A stretch of 64,000 nucleotides of DNA from contig OZ021730.1 of the NCBI GenBank assembly GCA_963978545.1, positions 2,302,701 to 2,366,700 of the forward strand, written 5' to 3'. Source of the stretch: Linyphia triangularis (Eukaryota; Arthropoda; Arachnida; Araneae; Linyphiidae). This document shows positions 33,584 to 46,968 of the stretch, piece after piece. Every line of letters starts with the position of its first letter. The first letter of the stretch is position 1. Under the pieces are notes generated by a model. It saw nothing but the letters and a program-made list of their open reading frames with translations, did no database searches and was not told where the DNA came from. Both the position numbers and the translations under genes were made by a program.

Positions 33584-35499
33584 TACATACCTGCCAACAT
33601 TGGCATTTTCAAATTAGTACAATTTTTATGGAACAAATCATTAGTTCATCAAAATGCTTACAAATAATTTGAAGTTTGGTGAAAAATTGATTTCTATTAT
33701 ACTGATTGACTATTATAGTTATTTAAATTCTCAATTAAAGTGGAAATTTTTTCACAGCTGTTTACATTTGAAGGTAGGCATATTTCATTTAATTTTGTTA
33801 AATGAACATTATCAATATAAATATTTAAAGAAAGTTTATCATCTACTGCTCTTGATTTTGTAATAAGAGGTTCTGGGTTTAAAATTAATTAAAACAATAT
33901 CAATATTCCAGATTCTTTCAAATGAGATCACCCAGCAGGTAAAGAAATGTTATTTACTTTTCACAGAGTTCTTCGAATGATGAAAATGTCATCCTTGCTT
34001 GCTTTTCCTTCATCTCTTGTAAACTTTCAGCAATTGCCTTTTTCAAATTAAAGTTCACAATCCACTCTTGCTTTATGTGGCGACCTCAAATAACAGATAA
34101 AACTTCTGTGCAGCGGAGTACTCTTTTGCACAGAGGTAAAGTATCCGTCTCGAGATACAATGGTCCTTGTATCAAATCCCGTCGCCCGCAACGAAAGCTT
34201 GCCTTACCCTTTACTTTATAACCATGCTTTCTCTGATGTTTGAAGTAGATGATAAATAAGAAGGGCAGTTAGGGAAAATAGTTGGCACAGCATTATTTGT
34301 CAGGCGAGGGTACTTCAACGGAACAGATATTTTCTCTCCTGTCTTGCTGTCAAAAGTCTCAGTAACTCTGCATATATACTCATTTTGGAAATGTAGAATA
34401 CACACCTAGGAATATATATACTTAAAATCAAGAAAAACAAGCTTAAGCATTCTTTAAATTGTTGAGTTTTTCGATAAATTAGTTTAAAAAGAAGGGAAAT
34501 AAATTATACCGTTTCCACTAAGATGACACAGTTTAAATATAAATGAGATAATTAAGTCAAAATGTAGAAATAAATATATTCGTATACACCATTTTAGCTA
34601 AATATCCAAGTCCGGTATGGATTCTGGTTTGTTTTTGGAATTGTTTACATAAAACAGCGCCAAATTATGGCAAATATAAACAGTTCATTTGACATTAAAA
34701 AAATGGACATTTTTTGGCGAAAATCACCTTGGCGCCAAATTCATATCGGACTTGGACACCCAAGATTTGTACTTACCCTTGAATATTTTGAGAATTTCAA
34801 TCCTTTTCTGGTATTGGATTGGATTCATTTCTGACGCAGTTCCGGATCTTCGAGAAACTCAAAAATGGACACTTTGCTGTCTGGGTTGTGATTTCCACTG
34901 CAACTAGTTACACAACAGGTATCATAGATGGTATTCTTCTCAATAAAAACAATAAATAATAACGCTCGCAAATGGTTACTCAATTACAAGTCTGTTGAAA
35001 GCTATAAATAAAAACGCTCACGAATAGCTACCACCAAGCATCAACGCCATTACGAATACGCCTAATACGAATGTGCTCTGCTGCTGACATCGGGATGAAG
35101 TAAAGAAACTAGATCTAGCTGTTTCAGTATAACTTCTTGTGATGACGTCACGGCAACCAGAAGTGAGAGTGATTGGGCCTTGTACTTAAGGTGGTGTTGG
35201 TAAAGCTTATCACAATTGAACAATGTAATACTTGATTGAAATTATTACAACGTCGGCAGTTAGTTCCAAGGAAAAAAAGTAAATGAGAAAAATTACATGA
35301 GAGCTTGCTCGAGCAATGGACACGTTAGGGTACGGAGGCTAGCAGGTGCTCGTATTAAATTAATGTGCAAGTACATGGCTGTGATTCTAAAAAGACGTTT
35401 TTAAATACGATTTAAAACAAATTTTCATAGCTTGCAAACTTTTATGATCACGCGATAAAGAAAATATGAATTATAATAATTTAACAACACACAACTAAA
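33584..35499. other. AT-rich non-coding DNA, possible degenerate SINE and small MITE
   Basis: No gene. A tRNA-like stretch lies at about 34128-34192 (+), with an A-box-like GAGGTAAAGTATCC and a B-box-like GTATCAAATCCCG, suggesting a decayed SINE head. An imperfect inverted repeat (ATCCAAGTCCGGTATG near 34604; CATATCGGACTTGGA near 34741) may bound a MITE of about 150 bp. Confidence 0.4.
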
Positions 35500-35503
35500 A
35501 TAT

Positions 35504-36225
35504 TGTTGCGTGGACGGATTCGAAAGATTTGAAGCCAAAGCAGATCAAAACTTGTAGAAATTTATTCGAATATAACTCTTCACAGATTCCTTTACAACTC
35601 CAGAACTTCTCGTTCTACTAGACAGGATACAGCTCTTTTTTCAACAATAGAGCACAAAACAACAGTTAAAAACTTGACAACACAACTACTCGAATCGCTG
35701 CAAAAGACAATGCAATACAGTTCGCTCACTGAGACTCAGTAATTCCAGTCAACTATTGTACTCAGCTAACAACTAACTCAGTGACTCAAAATCACTCAAC
35801 TTACTGACTCGACTTACAACTAACTCCATCACCCGCTCTCCTGAGCTTTTATAGGGGAGGGGAACATACGTGAAACTTCTAGAGATAGATATTTGGAGAA
35901 CTTTCCAGATAATAGTCGAAAAGTCCTTTACATGTACATGGGGACCGAAAATGTCGTCAAATGGTCGCCAAGTTTGGCGACATTTGGCGATTTCTCACCA
36001 AATTTGGCGAGATTCCCATTACCATAACGTTAAATGCCCTGCTCCTTGTAAAACTCGTTTCCCAGTGTTACCTCTGTAAAACTCGTTATCAAGCATCAAG
36101 AGGCTCATTGCAGGGAAACAAACTAAGATGAACTACGGTACTGCCTTATGCGAAATGTACATAAATTTTACTATTTACAAAATTAACACTATGAAATATT
36201 TACAAATATACAAAAATTCGTAACA
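35504..36225 (-). mobile_element. Solo LTR (family B), copy 4
   Basis: The 722-bp solo LTR is flanked by ATAT (35500-35503 and 36226-36229). It carries the same terminal sequences and the U3 GGCGA/TCGCC cluster (about 35955-36015). The TATA region reads CTTTTATAGGGGAGG on the plus strand, a weaker match than in copy 1. Confidence 0.88.
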
Positions 36226-36229
36226 ATAT

Positions 36230-36644
36230 GAACAATCCTAATTCACTCAATGCCAACCTACTTTATCAACAAAGGAAGAAACTGATTTGATATCTTTACC
36301 AACCACAATAAGAAATATATTAATTATAAGACAGAGTAACAGAATATGTCTATAACTTAATAACCTTAGCAAGAGAGATTTTGACGGACAGAATGCTTCC
36401 GGAATATACAGAGAAGCGATTATCATTCGAGTACCACCATGGTATAGCAACAAAATGAAATGGTAAATCTATTCAATCAATCGGTTCACGACAAAATAAG
36501 GCGTGTTCATTAAAAAAACAGCACGGAACTTACCTTCAGATGGTAAAATTTAGCTTACAATGGACAATTAAAGCATTTTTTTTTTTTATTCAATTCTAAA
36601 TGTTTCGAAAAGACCATAAACATAAAAATTTCTGCTCAATGCAC

Positions 36645-36675
<31 letters not shown>

Positions 36676-37425
36676 GCGATCAAAATTACCTTGTTAGAGG
36701 TTGGCGGAAAAACGACACATTTCGTTGGCATTGAACGTGACGTAAAGAGATCTCAAACATCTTGGCTTGAAATGCATCAGCGGAAACCAGATTTGCAAGT
36801 TTCTCGCAAATCACGCCAACCTGTACGGAATGTGGCAATGGTCTACCAACGCCAACTTTTTTAACGATAACTATTTGGCAGAAACCTCACGATAACCATA
36901 GAAAAGCAGGGATCTCTTTATGTCACGAATTTTGTTGACTGTTTTGATCGGACTGGTTTTGGCTCGGTTTTGGGGCATTTTCTTTTCTTAATATTTAAAT
37001 AACTAATTTTTTTAAAGAACTTTTGCTTAAATATTTGGAATCAGAAAGAAATTCTTCATAAATATGTACTAATTTCACTTAACCACAATAAGGTTTTTGT
37101 TATATTACATAGTAGTAAACTATTCAAGGGAAATGGTAGGAGAACATCAGTCATAGAGACCACCATGCTTTTTTACACAGATGCCATTTGTAAAAAAACA
37201 TGGCGACCTCCATGATTGATTTTCTACTACAGTTGATATTGAGCAAAAATCAGTACAAAAGAAATAAATTTAAATTTTTTTATTTTTTGTATTCAAGTTT
37301 GTAACAAATGAATACATTACAAAGTTGTTAGTAAATAACACTTGACACTTAAACTTATAAATGAGATAGGTAGGGCAGATAGTTTTAAATCTTTAACAAT
37401 AATGTTTATTATTTTGAATTATAAA
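36230..37425. other. AT-rich non-coding DNA
   Basis: No gene recognised. There is a 25-base T run at 36645-36669. Short plus- and minus-strand frames have no domain signature. Confidence 0.45.
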
Positions 37426-37429
37426 TTTA

Positions 37430-37890
37430 ATTTCAATTTAATTTAGCACTAATCGGTGCACAATATGTTTGGTTAACCTGTCTTTAGCTAACACAAATAG
37501 ATTCGACTGTTTTCCTACACGTGAACATGCAACCTATAGTTGCTCATGAGAAAAACATGGATTTTCCAAATCTAAACCACAAATGGACATTGTTTGGCCT
37601 TGAGACTTATTTATAGACATGGCAAAAGCTAAACGAATTGGAAACTGTAACCTTTTGAAGGGTATCGTAGATTCTGATGGTATCATCGGAATACGTGGCA
37701 ACAGGACCACTTCTCCTTTAAACTTTCCAGTTAAAATGGTAGCTTCAAGTATATTTTCAGTGATCTTTTTGATGACCAAACGCGTACCGTTGCATAATCG
37801 AGGTGGATTCAAATTACGCAGGAGAATAATAGGTGAACCAATCTTTAATCAAAGATTATGTGGTGGCATTCCAGGTATTAACTATGTGAT
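37430..37890 (-). pseudogene. Helitron helicase C-terminal fragment
   Basis: On the minus strand the sequence encodes the end of a Pif1-like Helitron helicase. It carries GMPPHNL and LKIGSPIILLRNLNPPRLCNGTRL (about 37875-37780), then PIRLAFAMSINKSQGQT (about 37650-37600; SINKSQGQT is the conserved C-terminal helicase motif). SHEQL then meets a TAG stop, and the frame continues VACSRVGKQSNLFVLAK to about 37460. The replication-initiator (Rep) domain and most of the helicase are missing, and at least two stops are present. This is a relic of a rolling-circle transposon; the Helitron ends were not located. Confidence 0.85.
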
Positions 37891-38194
37891 AATACTTACA
37901 TGTATATATTTTAATTAAAGATTTTTGAACAATGAATCACTAATAATTAAAAAGCAAGAAGAATTCCACTGTATTACTTTTACTATAATATGAATTCAAT
38001 TTATACTTCAGTCTAAATAACACGTGGCCGGCTATGCTATTGCTCGATGAAAGGTTAATTGCTGAGTAAGCGTAAGGTCGCTTCACACACTAAAAACTAA
38101 TTGTAAGGAAAGCCTTGATATTAGAAGCTCCTCCCTTGTCGAGAAACAATAAAAAAAAATTAAAAAAAAAGTCCCGTTAATAATTATAACACAA

Positions 38195-39300
38195 CACTCC
38201 TTTAAACACGTGATGTTTGTAAAAAGCAAAATTAGAAGGTCAAAACTACATATGTAGAAACTTTCAGAGCTCTAGGCCTATTAGAAGTCACTTTTTGTGA
38301 AAATATTAATTAAAAATTCATTAAAAAAACAATTAAAATTATAACTTTCTTTTTGTCAAAAGTCCAATCAGAAGGCCAAAACTATTTGTGTTAAAAATTT
38401 CAGAAATGTAGCCCAATTAGAAATCGTTTCGTAAAATATTTGTTAATTAATTAATTAATTAATTAATTAAAAAACAAATAAAATTTAAAAATTCTGTTTT
38501 TCAAAAGTCCAATTAGAAGGCCAAAACTACTTATGTTCAAAATGTCAGAGCTGTAGCCCTATTAGAAATTGTTTTATAAAATATTTATTAATTAAAAAAT
38601 TAATCAAAAGAGAACTAAATAAAAATTTGAACGTTCTTTTTGTCAAAAGTCCAATTAGAAGGCCAAAACTATTTGTGTTGAAAATTTTAGAGCTGTAGCC
38701 TTATTAGAAATCATTTTGTAAAATATTTATTAATTAATTAAAAAAATTAATTAAATAAGAACTAAAAAAAAAAAAACTTAAATTCTGTTTTTCAAAAATC
38801 CAATTAGAAGGCTAAAACTACTTACGTTGAAAATTTCAGAGCTGTAGCCCTATTATAAATCGTTTTGTAAAATATTTATTAATTAATTAAAAAAATTAAT
38901 TAAAAAAGAACTAAATAAAAATAAAAATTCTGTTTTTCAAAAGACCAATTAGAAGTCCCAAACTACTTATGTTGAAAATTTCAGAACTGTAGTCCTATTA
39001 GAAGTCGTTTTGTAAAAAAAACCTTCTTAATTAAGAAAATTAATTAAAAAATAACTAATCAAAATTTTAATATTCTGTTTTTTAAAAGTCTAAATAGATG
39101 GCTAAAACTACTTATGTTTAAAATTTCAGAGCTGTATCTCTATTTGAAGTGACTTTGTAAAAAATGAATTAATTAAAAAAATTAATAAAAAAAGAACTAA
39201 TTAAAATTTTAACATTCTGCTTGACATACTTAAAATTCGAAAGCCAAAACTTCTTATGCTGAAAATTTCAGAGCTCTATTCCAATTTTAAATAGGTTTCT
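38195..39300. repeat. Tandem array, eight units of about 142 bp
   Basis: The unit contains GTCCAATTAGAAGGCCAAAA, then CTACTTATGTTGAAAATTTC, AGAGCTGTAGCCCTATTAG, TTTTGTAAAATATTTATTAA and a TTAATTAA-rich spacer. Unit starts are near 38233, 38364, 38508, 38649, 38797, 38943, 39088 and 39228, with divergence rising toward the ends. After the last unit a tail ACAGACAGATACACAGATTG then TTTTATTATTATAGAT resembles a retroposon or Helitron end. Confidence 0.85.
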
Positions 39301-39639
39301 ATAGATCCACAGACAGATACACAGATTGTTTTATTATTATAGATTAGGTAGTTAGGCATTGTAAATATTCCAACTTTGATGCTTCTTTACCTATCTTCGT
39401 ATGCAATCTTATCAAAGTAGCGGTCAGGTGATGGATTTCGACTGTGACGTCACGATCTGATTGTTTCGGGCCTTTTTTCAGTACTGCGGTAATAAATCAC
39501 ATGCCATTAAATTGTAGCTTATGTGAAACGTTGGTACTTTCAACACAGCACCATCTTTTAGAATGGTTTGGAGCTAACAGATAATTGTGACTGTCAAATA
39601 ATAAACAAATAATTTGCAATAAAATAATATTGCGGCTAT

Positions 39640-40853
<1,214 letters not shown>

Positions 40854-41066
40854 TACAGGGTGGTTATAATTAAAGTTACCCTGTTTAGTTAGTTTACCCA
40901 CGTAGAGTCCGTTCTAATGAGCAGATTTTGATGAAACTTGGAATATACACTACATGGGGAAAAGAAATCTGCAATAAAAAATTGTAGTTCAAATTTTGAC
41001 CACTAAGTGAAAAAGTGGCGCATGAAGAACAAAAAATACAAATTGTAAACACAAATTTTTATTTAA

Positions 41067-41380
41067 TTAAAGCATATGCTCAATGTGCATTCTATTTACA
41101 TCAACCACATGCTCAAAGCGTTTTATAGCGTGTTCAACAGTAGCGCGAAGGGTTTCTCGATCAATTGCAGCAACCTGACGTGTTATGCTTGATTTCAATT
41201 CAGGCAGAGTCCATATGCTTCCTCCATACACACGATCTTTCAGAAGTCCCCACAACCAGAAATCACAGGGATTTAAGTCCGGAGAACGAGGAGGCCAGGC
41301 AGTCCAAAAACTTCTCGAAATTACCCGATCACCTCCAAAGTGGATACGAAGTAGTGCCATCACTGATCGGTTTTTATACC
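41067..41380 (-). pseudogene. Mariner-type transposase C-terminal piece, left arm
   Basis: On the minus strand it encodes VMALLRIHFGGDRVISR, WPPRSPDLNPCDFWLWG (third catalytic Asp) and the tail to EHML. Residues before this in the open frame (41426-41381) come from the reverse of the N-terminal region, so the real C-terminal piece starts near 41380. The same piece, inverted, lies at 42730-43044. Confidence 0.85.
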
Positions 41381-41409
41381 CCTCTAAATTTTCATACCGT
41401 TCTTTCTCG

Positions 41410-41850
41410 TACATGAAAATTGCCATCTATCGGTTGAAATTTGGATTAGACTACGGAAAGGGCCTATCTCGCGGCAAGCTTTGAAGAAGATGATTAATAA
41501 ATTTGAAGAGACTGGAGAGTTGGGTGTGCTGAAAGGAAGAGGACGGCAACGGGTTTCAAATGAAACTGTGGAAGAAGTCACTCTTGCCGTGGTCGAAAGA
41601 GCCTCCGGTAACCAATGCTCTTCTACAAGTGCCCGAGAGGTGTCACGTGATTTGTCTATCCCTTGGTCAACAGTTAGAAAGATTCTTCGATCCATTGTAA
41701 AATGGTATCCATATAAGCTTCATGTTGTGCAACAACTAAAACCTGCTGACTCGGGTAAGCGCACTCAATTTTGTAGAATTTTTTTGGCCAGAATAATGGT
41801 TGATAATGCATGGCCTTGGAACATTTTATGGTCGGACGAGGCGCATTTTG
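41410..41850 (+). pseudogene. Mariner-type transposase N-terminal piece, left arm
   Basis: It encodes the start (KIAIYRLKFGLDYGKG), then after a small frameshift MINKFEETGELGVLKGRGRQ and the second helix-turn-helix EVSRDLSIPWSTVRKIL. It ends just after the first catalytic block NILWSDEAHF, where it switches to unrelated frame (EVEKAPYS) at the border with the unique centre. An inverted copy lies at 42690-42275. Confidence 0.85.
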
Positions 41851-41869
41851 AAGTCGAAAAAGCTCCCTA

Positions 41870-42690
41870 TAGCTGTAGTCAAGGCCAGGCAGTCGAAAAA
41901 TTTCTCGAAATTACCCGATTATCTCAAAAGTGGGCACGAAGTAGTGCTGTCAGTGGTCGTGCAATGTGAGGTGGTGCACCATCTTGCATAAAGACAGTAG
42001 TCTCTAAACATTATCGTTCTTGTAGGGCAGGAATGACTTGCTGCCGAAGAAGCTCGCAGTAGCGGGTCCCCGTAATCGAACACCTTTGAGGGCCACGTAG
42101 CGTGTTCACTTCAAAGAAAAATAGACCAAGAATAAATTCTGCAGTAAAACCACACCATACAGTAATGTAATCAGGATGCAAATACTGTTCATGCACAACA
42201 TTAGGTTTTGCCGTACTCCATATTCGACAGATCTGAGTATTCATGGCTCCATCTAGTGTAAAATGCGCCTCGTCCGACCATAAAATGTTCCAAGGCCATG
42301 CATTATCAACCATTATTCTGGCCAAAAAAAAATTCTACAAAATTGAGTGCGCTTACCCGAGTCAGCAGGTTTCAGTTGTTGCACAACATGAAGCTTATAT
42401 GGATACCATTTTACAATGGATCGAAGAATCTTTCTAACTGTTGACCAAGGGATAGACAAATCACGTGACACCTCTCGGGCACTTGTAGAAGAGCATTGGT
42501 AACCGGAGGCTCTTTCGACCACGGCAAGAGTGACTTCTTCCACAGTTTCATTTGAAACCCGTTGCCGTCCTCTTCCTTTCAGCACACCCAACTCTCCGGT
42601 CTCTTCAAATTTATTAATCATCTTCTTCAAAGCTTGCCGCGAGATAGGCCCTTTCCGTAGTCTAATCCAAATTTCAACCGATAGATGGCA
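41870..42690 (-). pseudogene. Mariner-type transposase N-terminal and middle region
   Basis: Read leftward from about 42690 this is the longest continuous part of the gene. It holds the N-terminal helix-turn-helix region, a frameshift at a T/A run near 42320, then NILWSDEAHF (first Asp), HPDYITVWCGF and GTRYCELLRQQVIPALQER. A stop follows, then MQDGAPPHIAR (second Asp, near 41985) and VISRNFSTAWP (near 41885). It then runs into the inverted N-terminal copy, so the third catalytic Asp is missing in this direction. Confidence 0.85.
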
Positions 42691-42729
42691 ATTTTCATGT
42701 ACGAGAAAGAACGTTATGCGAATTTAGAG

Positions 42730-43044
42730 GGGTATAAAAACCGATCAGTGATGGCACTACTTCGTATCCACTTTGGAGGTGATCGTGTAATTTCGAGAAG
42801 TTTTTCGACTGCCTGGCCTCCTCGTTCTCCGGACTTAAATCCCTGTGATTTCTGGTTGTGGGAATTTCTGAAAGATCGTGTGTATGGAGGGAGCATACGG
42901 ATTCTGCCTGAATTGAAATCAAGCATAACACGTCAGGTTGCTGCAATTGATCGAGAAACCCTTCGCTCTACTGTTGAACACGCTGTAACACGCTTCGAGC
43001 ATGTGGTTGACGTAAATGGAATGCACCTTGAATATATGCTGTAA
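42730..43044 (+). pseudogene. Mariner-type transposase C-terminal piece, right arm
   Basis: The inverted counterpart of 41380-41067: VMALLRIHFGGDRVISR, WPPRSPDLNPCDFWLW and the tail LEYML. A few substitutions relative to the left arm (for example DFWLWE for DFWLWG) show the arms have diverged slightly since the palindrome formed. Confidence 0.85.
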
Positions 43045-43789
43045 TTAAATAAAAATGTGTGTTTTCAATTTGTAATTTTTTGTTCTTTATGCGCCACTTT
43101 TTCACCTGGTGGGTAAACTTTGAATTACAATTTTTTGTTGTTGCAGATTTCTTTTCCCCATGGTCTATATAGTGTATATTCCAAGTTTCATTAAAATCTG
43201 CTCATTAGAACGGACTCTAAACAGGGTAACTTTAATTATAACCACCCTGTATTTTAATTTCTAAACTATAGTTACATCCTTACAAGAATACAGCAATCGC
43301 TTGCGCCCTGTATGTCTCAGGGCCTTATTATACAGAGCCACTCGAGTGGCCAACGCTCGCGTTAGCTTCTAACGCGCACCCATGCCACTCTTCGCGGACC
43401 ATTATATCCTATGGAGCTTATTATACAGAACCACAGCAGTGGACAGTGGTCGCGTCTGTGGCATGAGCTGACCACTGTAGTTGCCTACCCTCGCTACTTG
43501 TGGCGTGCGTGCGCGACTGTGGTAGAGGACTATTGTTTGTTTTGAGGCATATTAAGTTTGTTTACAGACTTGCCTTGACCCAGTTATCTAGTCAGGCCCT
43601 GATCATCGACAAAGCCCACAAGATCTGGCCCTTGGGCCCAATATATGAGGGGGCCTCGAAATTAAATGTAAACCTCTAACTTTTGTTTCACAGAAGTTAT
43701 GTGAATATATTTATAATCTGTATAAAAGAATTTTTTATATAAAAATCATTTTGAATTAATCTTGAACCATCTTTAATATCCCAGAGTGT

Positions 43790-44335
43790 ATTTAATCAAA
43801 TAAATTAAACCATCATTTAAAATCTTAAATAATATAACCCATAAAAATAGAGTTTTAAAAAAACCGATATGCATTGCCAATTTTTGTATTCATTAACACA
43901 GAGTCGATATCAAAAACATTTGTATCAGCAAAATGAGTGGCAAACTAAGTTTCAATTTATTTTTTTATTAAAAATGGAAGTGAATTTGTGCTCTCACATA
44001 GAAATATAATTTATTTATACTCATTAAAGTAATTTTATTATTTATTTATTAAAAAAAATAATTTACCAACAAGAAAGAGTTTCAACAATGAACGATTCAA
44101 TGTTATTTTAATGCGATTGGATGACTCCAAGTTGGTTAATTAGTATTCCGTAAAAGCGACATTTGAGTGACAGTAACAACCTCAAAATTTGATAGAATGC
44201 ATTGTCATCGACATCGAACCTATCTGCCAAGTTTAAACCTCATTGGATGGGAGTAAGAGGATGATTAAGCAGCCGCAAATTCCGCTTTCATTGACAAACA
44301 AACTAACACACAAAGTCGAAGTTAATATAAAGGAT
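43790..44335 (+). repeat. Dispersed repeat (family J), copy 1
   Basis: It shares a long diverged match with 55140-55665: ATTGCCAATT, AAAATGGAAGTGAATTT, GATTGGATGACTCCAAG, TAAAAGCGACATTTGAGTGACAG, GTCATCGACATCGAACCTATCTGCCAAGTTT. It ends GACAAACAAACTAACACACAAAGTC, the style of a LINE 3' UTR with a simple-repeat tail. No coding sequence was recognised. Confidence 0.6.
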
Positions 44336-46299
44336 TTAAAAACAAGACTTCTTGAAAGATAGAGAAAAAAAATTTAAAGAAAGTCTTGACGAATTTATTG
44401 TGAGATCAGCTTTTCGAACTCTTCGAATATTCACTCTGAAATTGTGAATAAAGCTGCAGATATTGTTGTCATGGATATTACTATACATTGTGATAGTGAA
44501 ATGCAATGCTATATATAACAAAGTTTTTCCTCTTTTGATCTATAAATTTGATTGTTTGAAATTTTTTTCTTTATTTGTGATAAAAAAACTTTAGAATACA
44601 ATATTAACCTTACTTTATCAACTTTTTCTATTTTTGTCTTTTTTGTCTATTTTGACTTTTTGTCAAGCAAATTTCCAACAAATCTCTCTTTTGAAAAAGA
44701 GGCCCCTGAAAGTGTCTCTGCCTTGGGTCCCAACTTGTCATGGTCAGGCCCTGTGTCAAGTGTTCCTTGAACATCGATTATTTTAATATCTATAGTTCAA
44801 ACGATTGTTCAGATGAGCAATCGAGTGAAAAATCGATAGTATCGAAAAAGGGCAAACTATCGATTGTTTCATGGTAAATAAGACAATCGATTGTCGAAAT
44901 TTAGTAACTAACAATTGTATGCGACGATTATTTTTCTCTTGGCAATATTATTGGGCTGTATAGCTGTTCAGGATATAAATTGAAATGTTGCATTACGTTG
45001 TAGAAAAAAGCTTTTATAGAGGCTATATTGTTTTTATATAATATTGCATGTATTTGCACTTGCGTATTGCACATTTGTATAGCATGATGTATTGCAAATA
45101 GGTAATACCTGGAAGTATTGTAAATAGGTTTTGCACATGTGCGTTGCATATAAGTATTGCACATATGCAGGACCGACGCTAGCGGGGTGTGGGGAGGGAA
45201 GAGTCCAGGTCTTTAAGTTTTAAAAAGTTGAAGAGTCGAAATTTCCAAAATTTTATTACATTCTTTTTTATTCCGATTCAGAAGGAAACCGAATTGAATG
45301 AAAAAACTAAAAAAGGGGCATAAAAAAATGTGTAGAACAACTGTATTGAAAATATTGGAAGGCTGCTCAAACTGGGTTTGACGAATCAGAAATTCTATAC
45401 TAGAAGTCTGCAGTTCATCAATGTAGGGGGAGAGAAAGAGTCCTCACCTACACTTTTCCTTTACCTACTTTGATGGCCTGCGAACATATTATAACCATAG
45501 ATAACTTCAAGATAATTGAAATCGTCAAATAGTATTCAAAAATCCTGTTTGTAAGCAAGTCGGTGACAGCTGCTAAATGAAATTAAATATAAAAATGCAT
45601 GGCACATTGATAGTATATTTTTGTTTGAAGGAAACGGAAAATCACTCGGTACCACATATTTTTATTTTAAGGGATCAACTTCTGCTTCTGCTTGAGTCAG
45701 AAATATATCAATGTGACTTTTTGTTTTAATATGGAATGATGAGTTTTTAAAACAGGCGAATTATCAAGTATAATTTTTCACGTTTGTGCATCACACATAC
45801 CACGTTTTCGAATAATGATGTTCCATTTTTACTAAACGTGCAAATGACTAACTGAAGTTTAGTTTCGTAAGAAAAAGCAAATTAATTGTGTTTAGTACAA
45901 GTTATTTGACGAAAAATGCAACAAGTTGAGGAAAAAATGTTTTACATTTAATATTGACATAATAAAAGCGGAATGTAATGTGAAAATAAAAAGATAATTA
46001 AAATAATATAAGGCATAATAAGCAATTTGCAGGGAAAGGAAGGGGGAGGGGAAAAACCGTATTCATGGGCATCGCCAAGGAGGTACAAAAGAGTGCACCC
46101 CCCCCCCCCTGGTTTTCGAAATTTTAAAATGATGTGGAGAAAAGTGGTACGATTAACTGGAAATAAAAGTATGCTATAGGTTTTTAAATATTCAACGGAA
46201 CGGAAATTTAATACAAAACAATTAATTAAAATTTCATTTAGACATCCAACTGAAAAATCAAAGTTAAAGCAAAAAACTAGGGGTGTGGCACATTGTACA

Positions 46300-46968
46300 A
46301 CTTTCAATTACACTATATTACTGATATGGATTTGTGTCATTTACCATTTTTATATTTTTATCATTCATTGAGAAAATATGGCCAGTTTGGTGATATTTTT
46401 TTGTTGCGATAATTCTTATACGCATCTTTGAAAGAAAAAAAAAAATATTCTTATAAGTGAAACTGCGGAGAGGAGAAACAACGACCGCTGATGAGCTATG
46501 CTCAAGGAAAGAGAATTTTATGTTGAAGGCATTCGTTTTTCAACTTTTTACGCCATTAAAGCATTTTTACGGAAATTTCGGATGTGGAAATGTTTAGAAC
46601 ACATTAAGAGGCATTACCACAGCGATTTTGAACAAAATCGTTAGAACGGCTCTTTAGCAATCATTGAAGAACATGATTTTTTTCAATGGCAGCTACCTAA
46701 TGCGCATGCGCGATTTTGTCGCAAACCTTAATGGTAGGTCCATGGACCATCACCAACCCTCACACCAAATTTGAACACCGTAAGCCAAATTGTCGAGAGT
46801 TTATGCTGACCACGTACACACAGACAGACATTTTTTCCAGATCACTTTTTTGATAACAGGATGTTCCAAAACATGTTGAAATACATAAAAAAAAAAAAAA
46901 AAGATTTTTTTTTTTAGCGAACACTATACTTTTATTACCCTATGTATTACATATGGGTAATTGAAAGT
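46300..46968. mobile_element. MITE family G, full copy 2
   Basis: The ends are ACTTTCAATTAC and GTAATTGAAAGT, with an interior matching 25545-26119. Upstream flanking similarity (CTAG(T/G)GGTGTGG(A/C)ACAT) also extends about 20 bp, so the true left end may be slightly further out. It lies inside the 43.3-47.6 kb TIR-bounded segment. Confidence 0.72.

Larger units (their letters stand above)
40856..43249. mobile_element. Palindromic mariner-type element built from inverted transposase pieces
   Basis: The 2394-bp element has perfect-looking ends CAGGGTGGTTATAATTAAAG (left, and inverted at the right) and a TA duplication (40854-40855 and 43250-43251). Left arm (40856 to about 41850) and right arm (about 42270 to 43249) are reverse complements. 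Each arm carries TIR and 3'UTR, a C-terminal transposase piece facing outward, and an N-terminal piece facing the centre. A single-copy centre (about 41870-42270) holds the middle of the transposase on the minus strand. SPDLNPCD gives Asp as third catalytic residue, as in mariner rather than Tc1. No continuous frame contains all three catalytic residues. Confidence 0.88.

Noticed and set aside
38195..39300. Regularly spaced repeats that might suggest a CRISPR array
   Set aside because: Units are about 142 bp and repeat along their whole length with no unique spacers, and the context is a eukaryotic genome; it is a minisatellite.
45948..46307. 119-codon minus-strand frame
   Set aside because: It crosses a C run and has no recognisable motif; likely chance.
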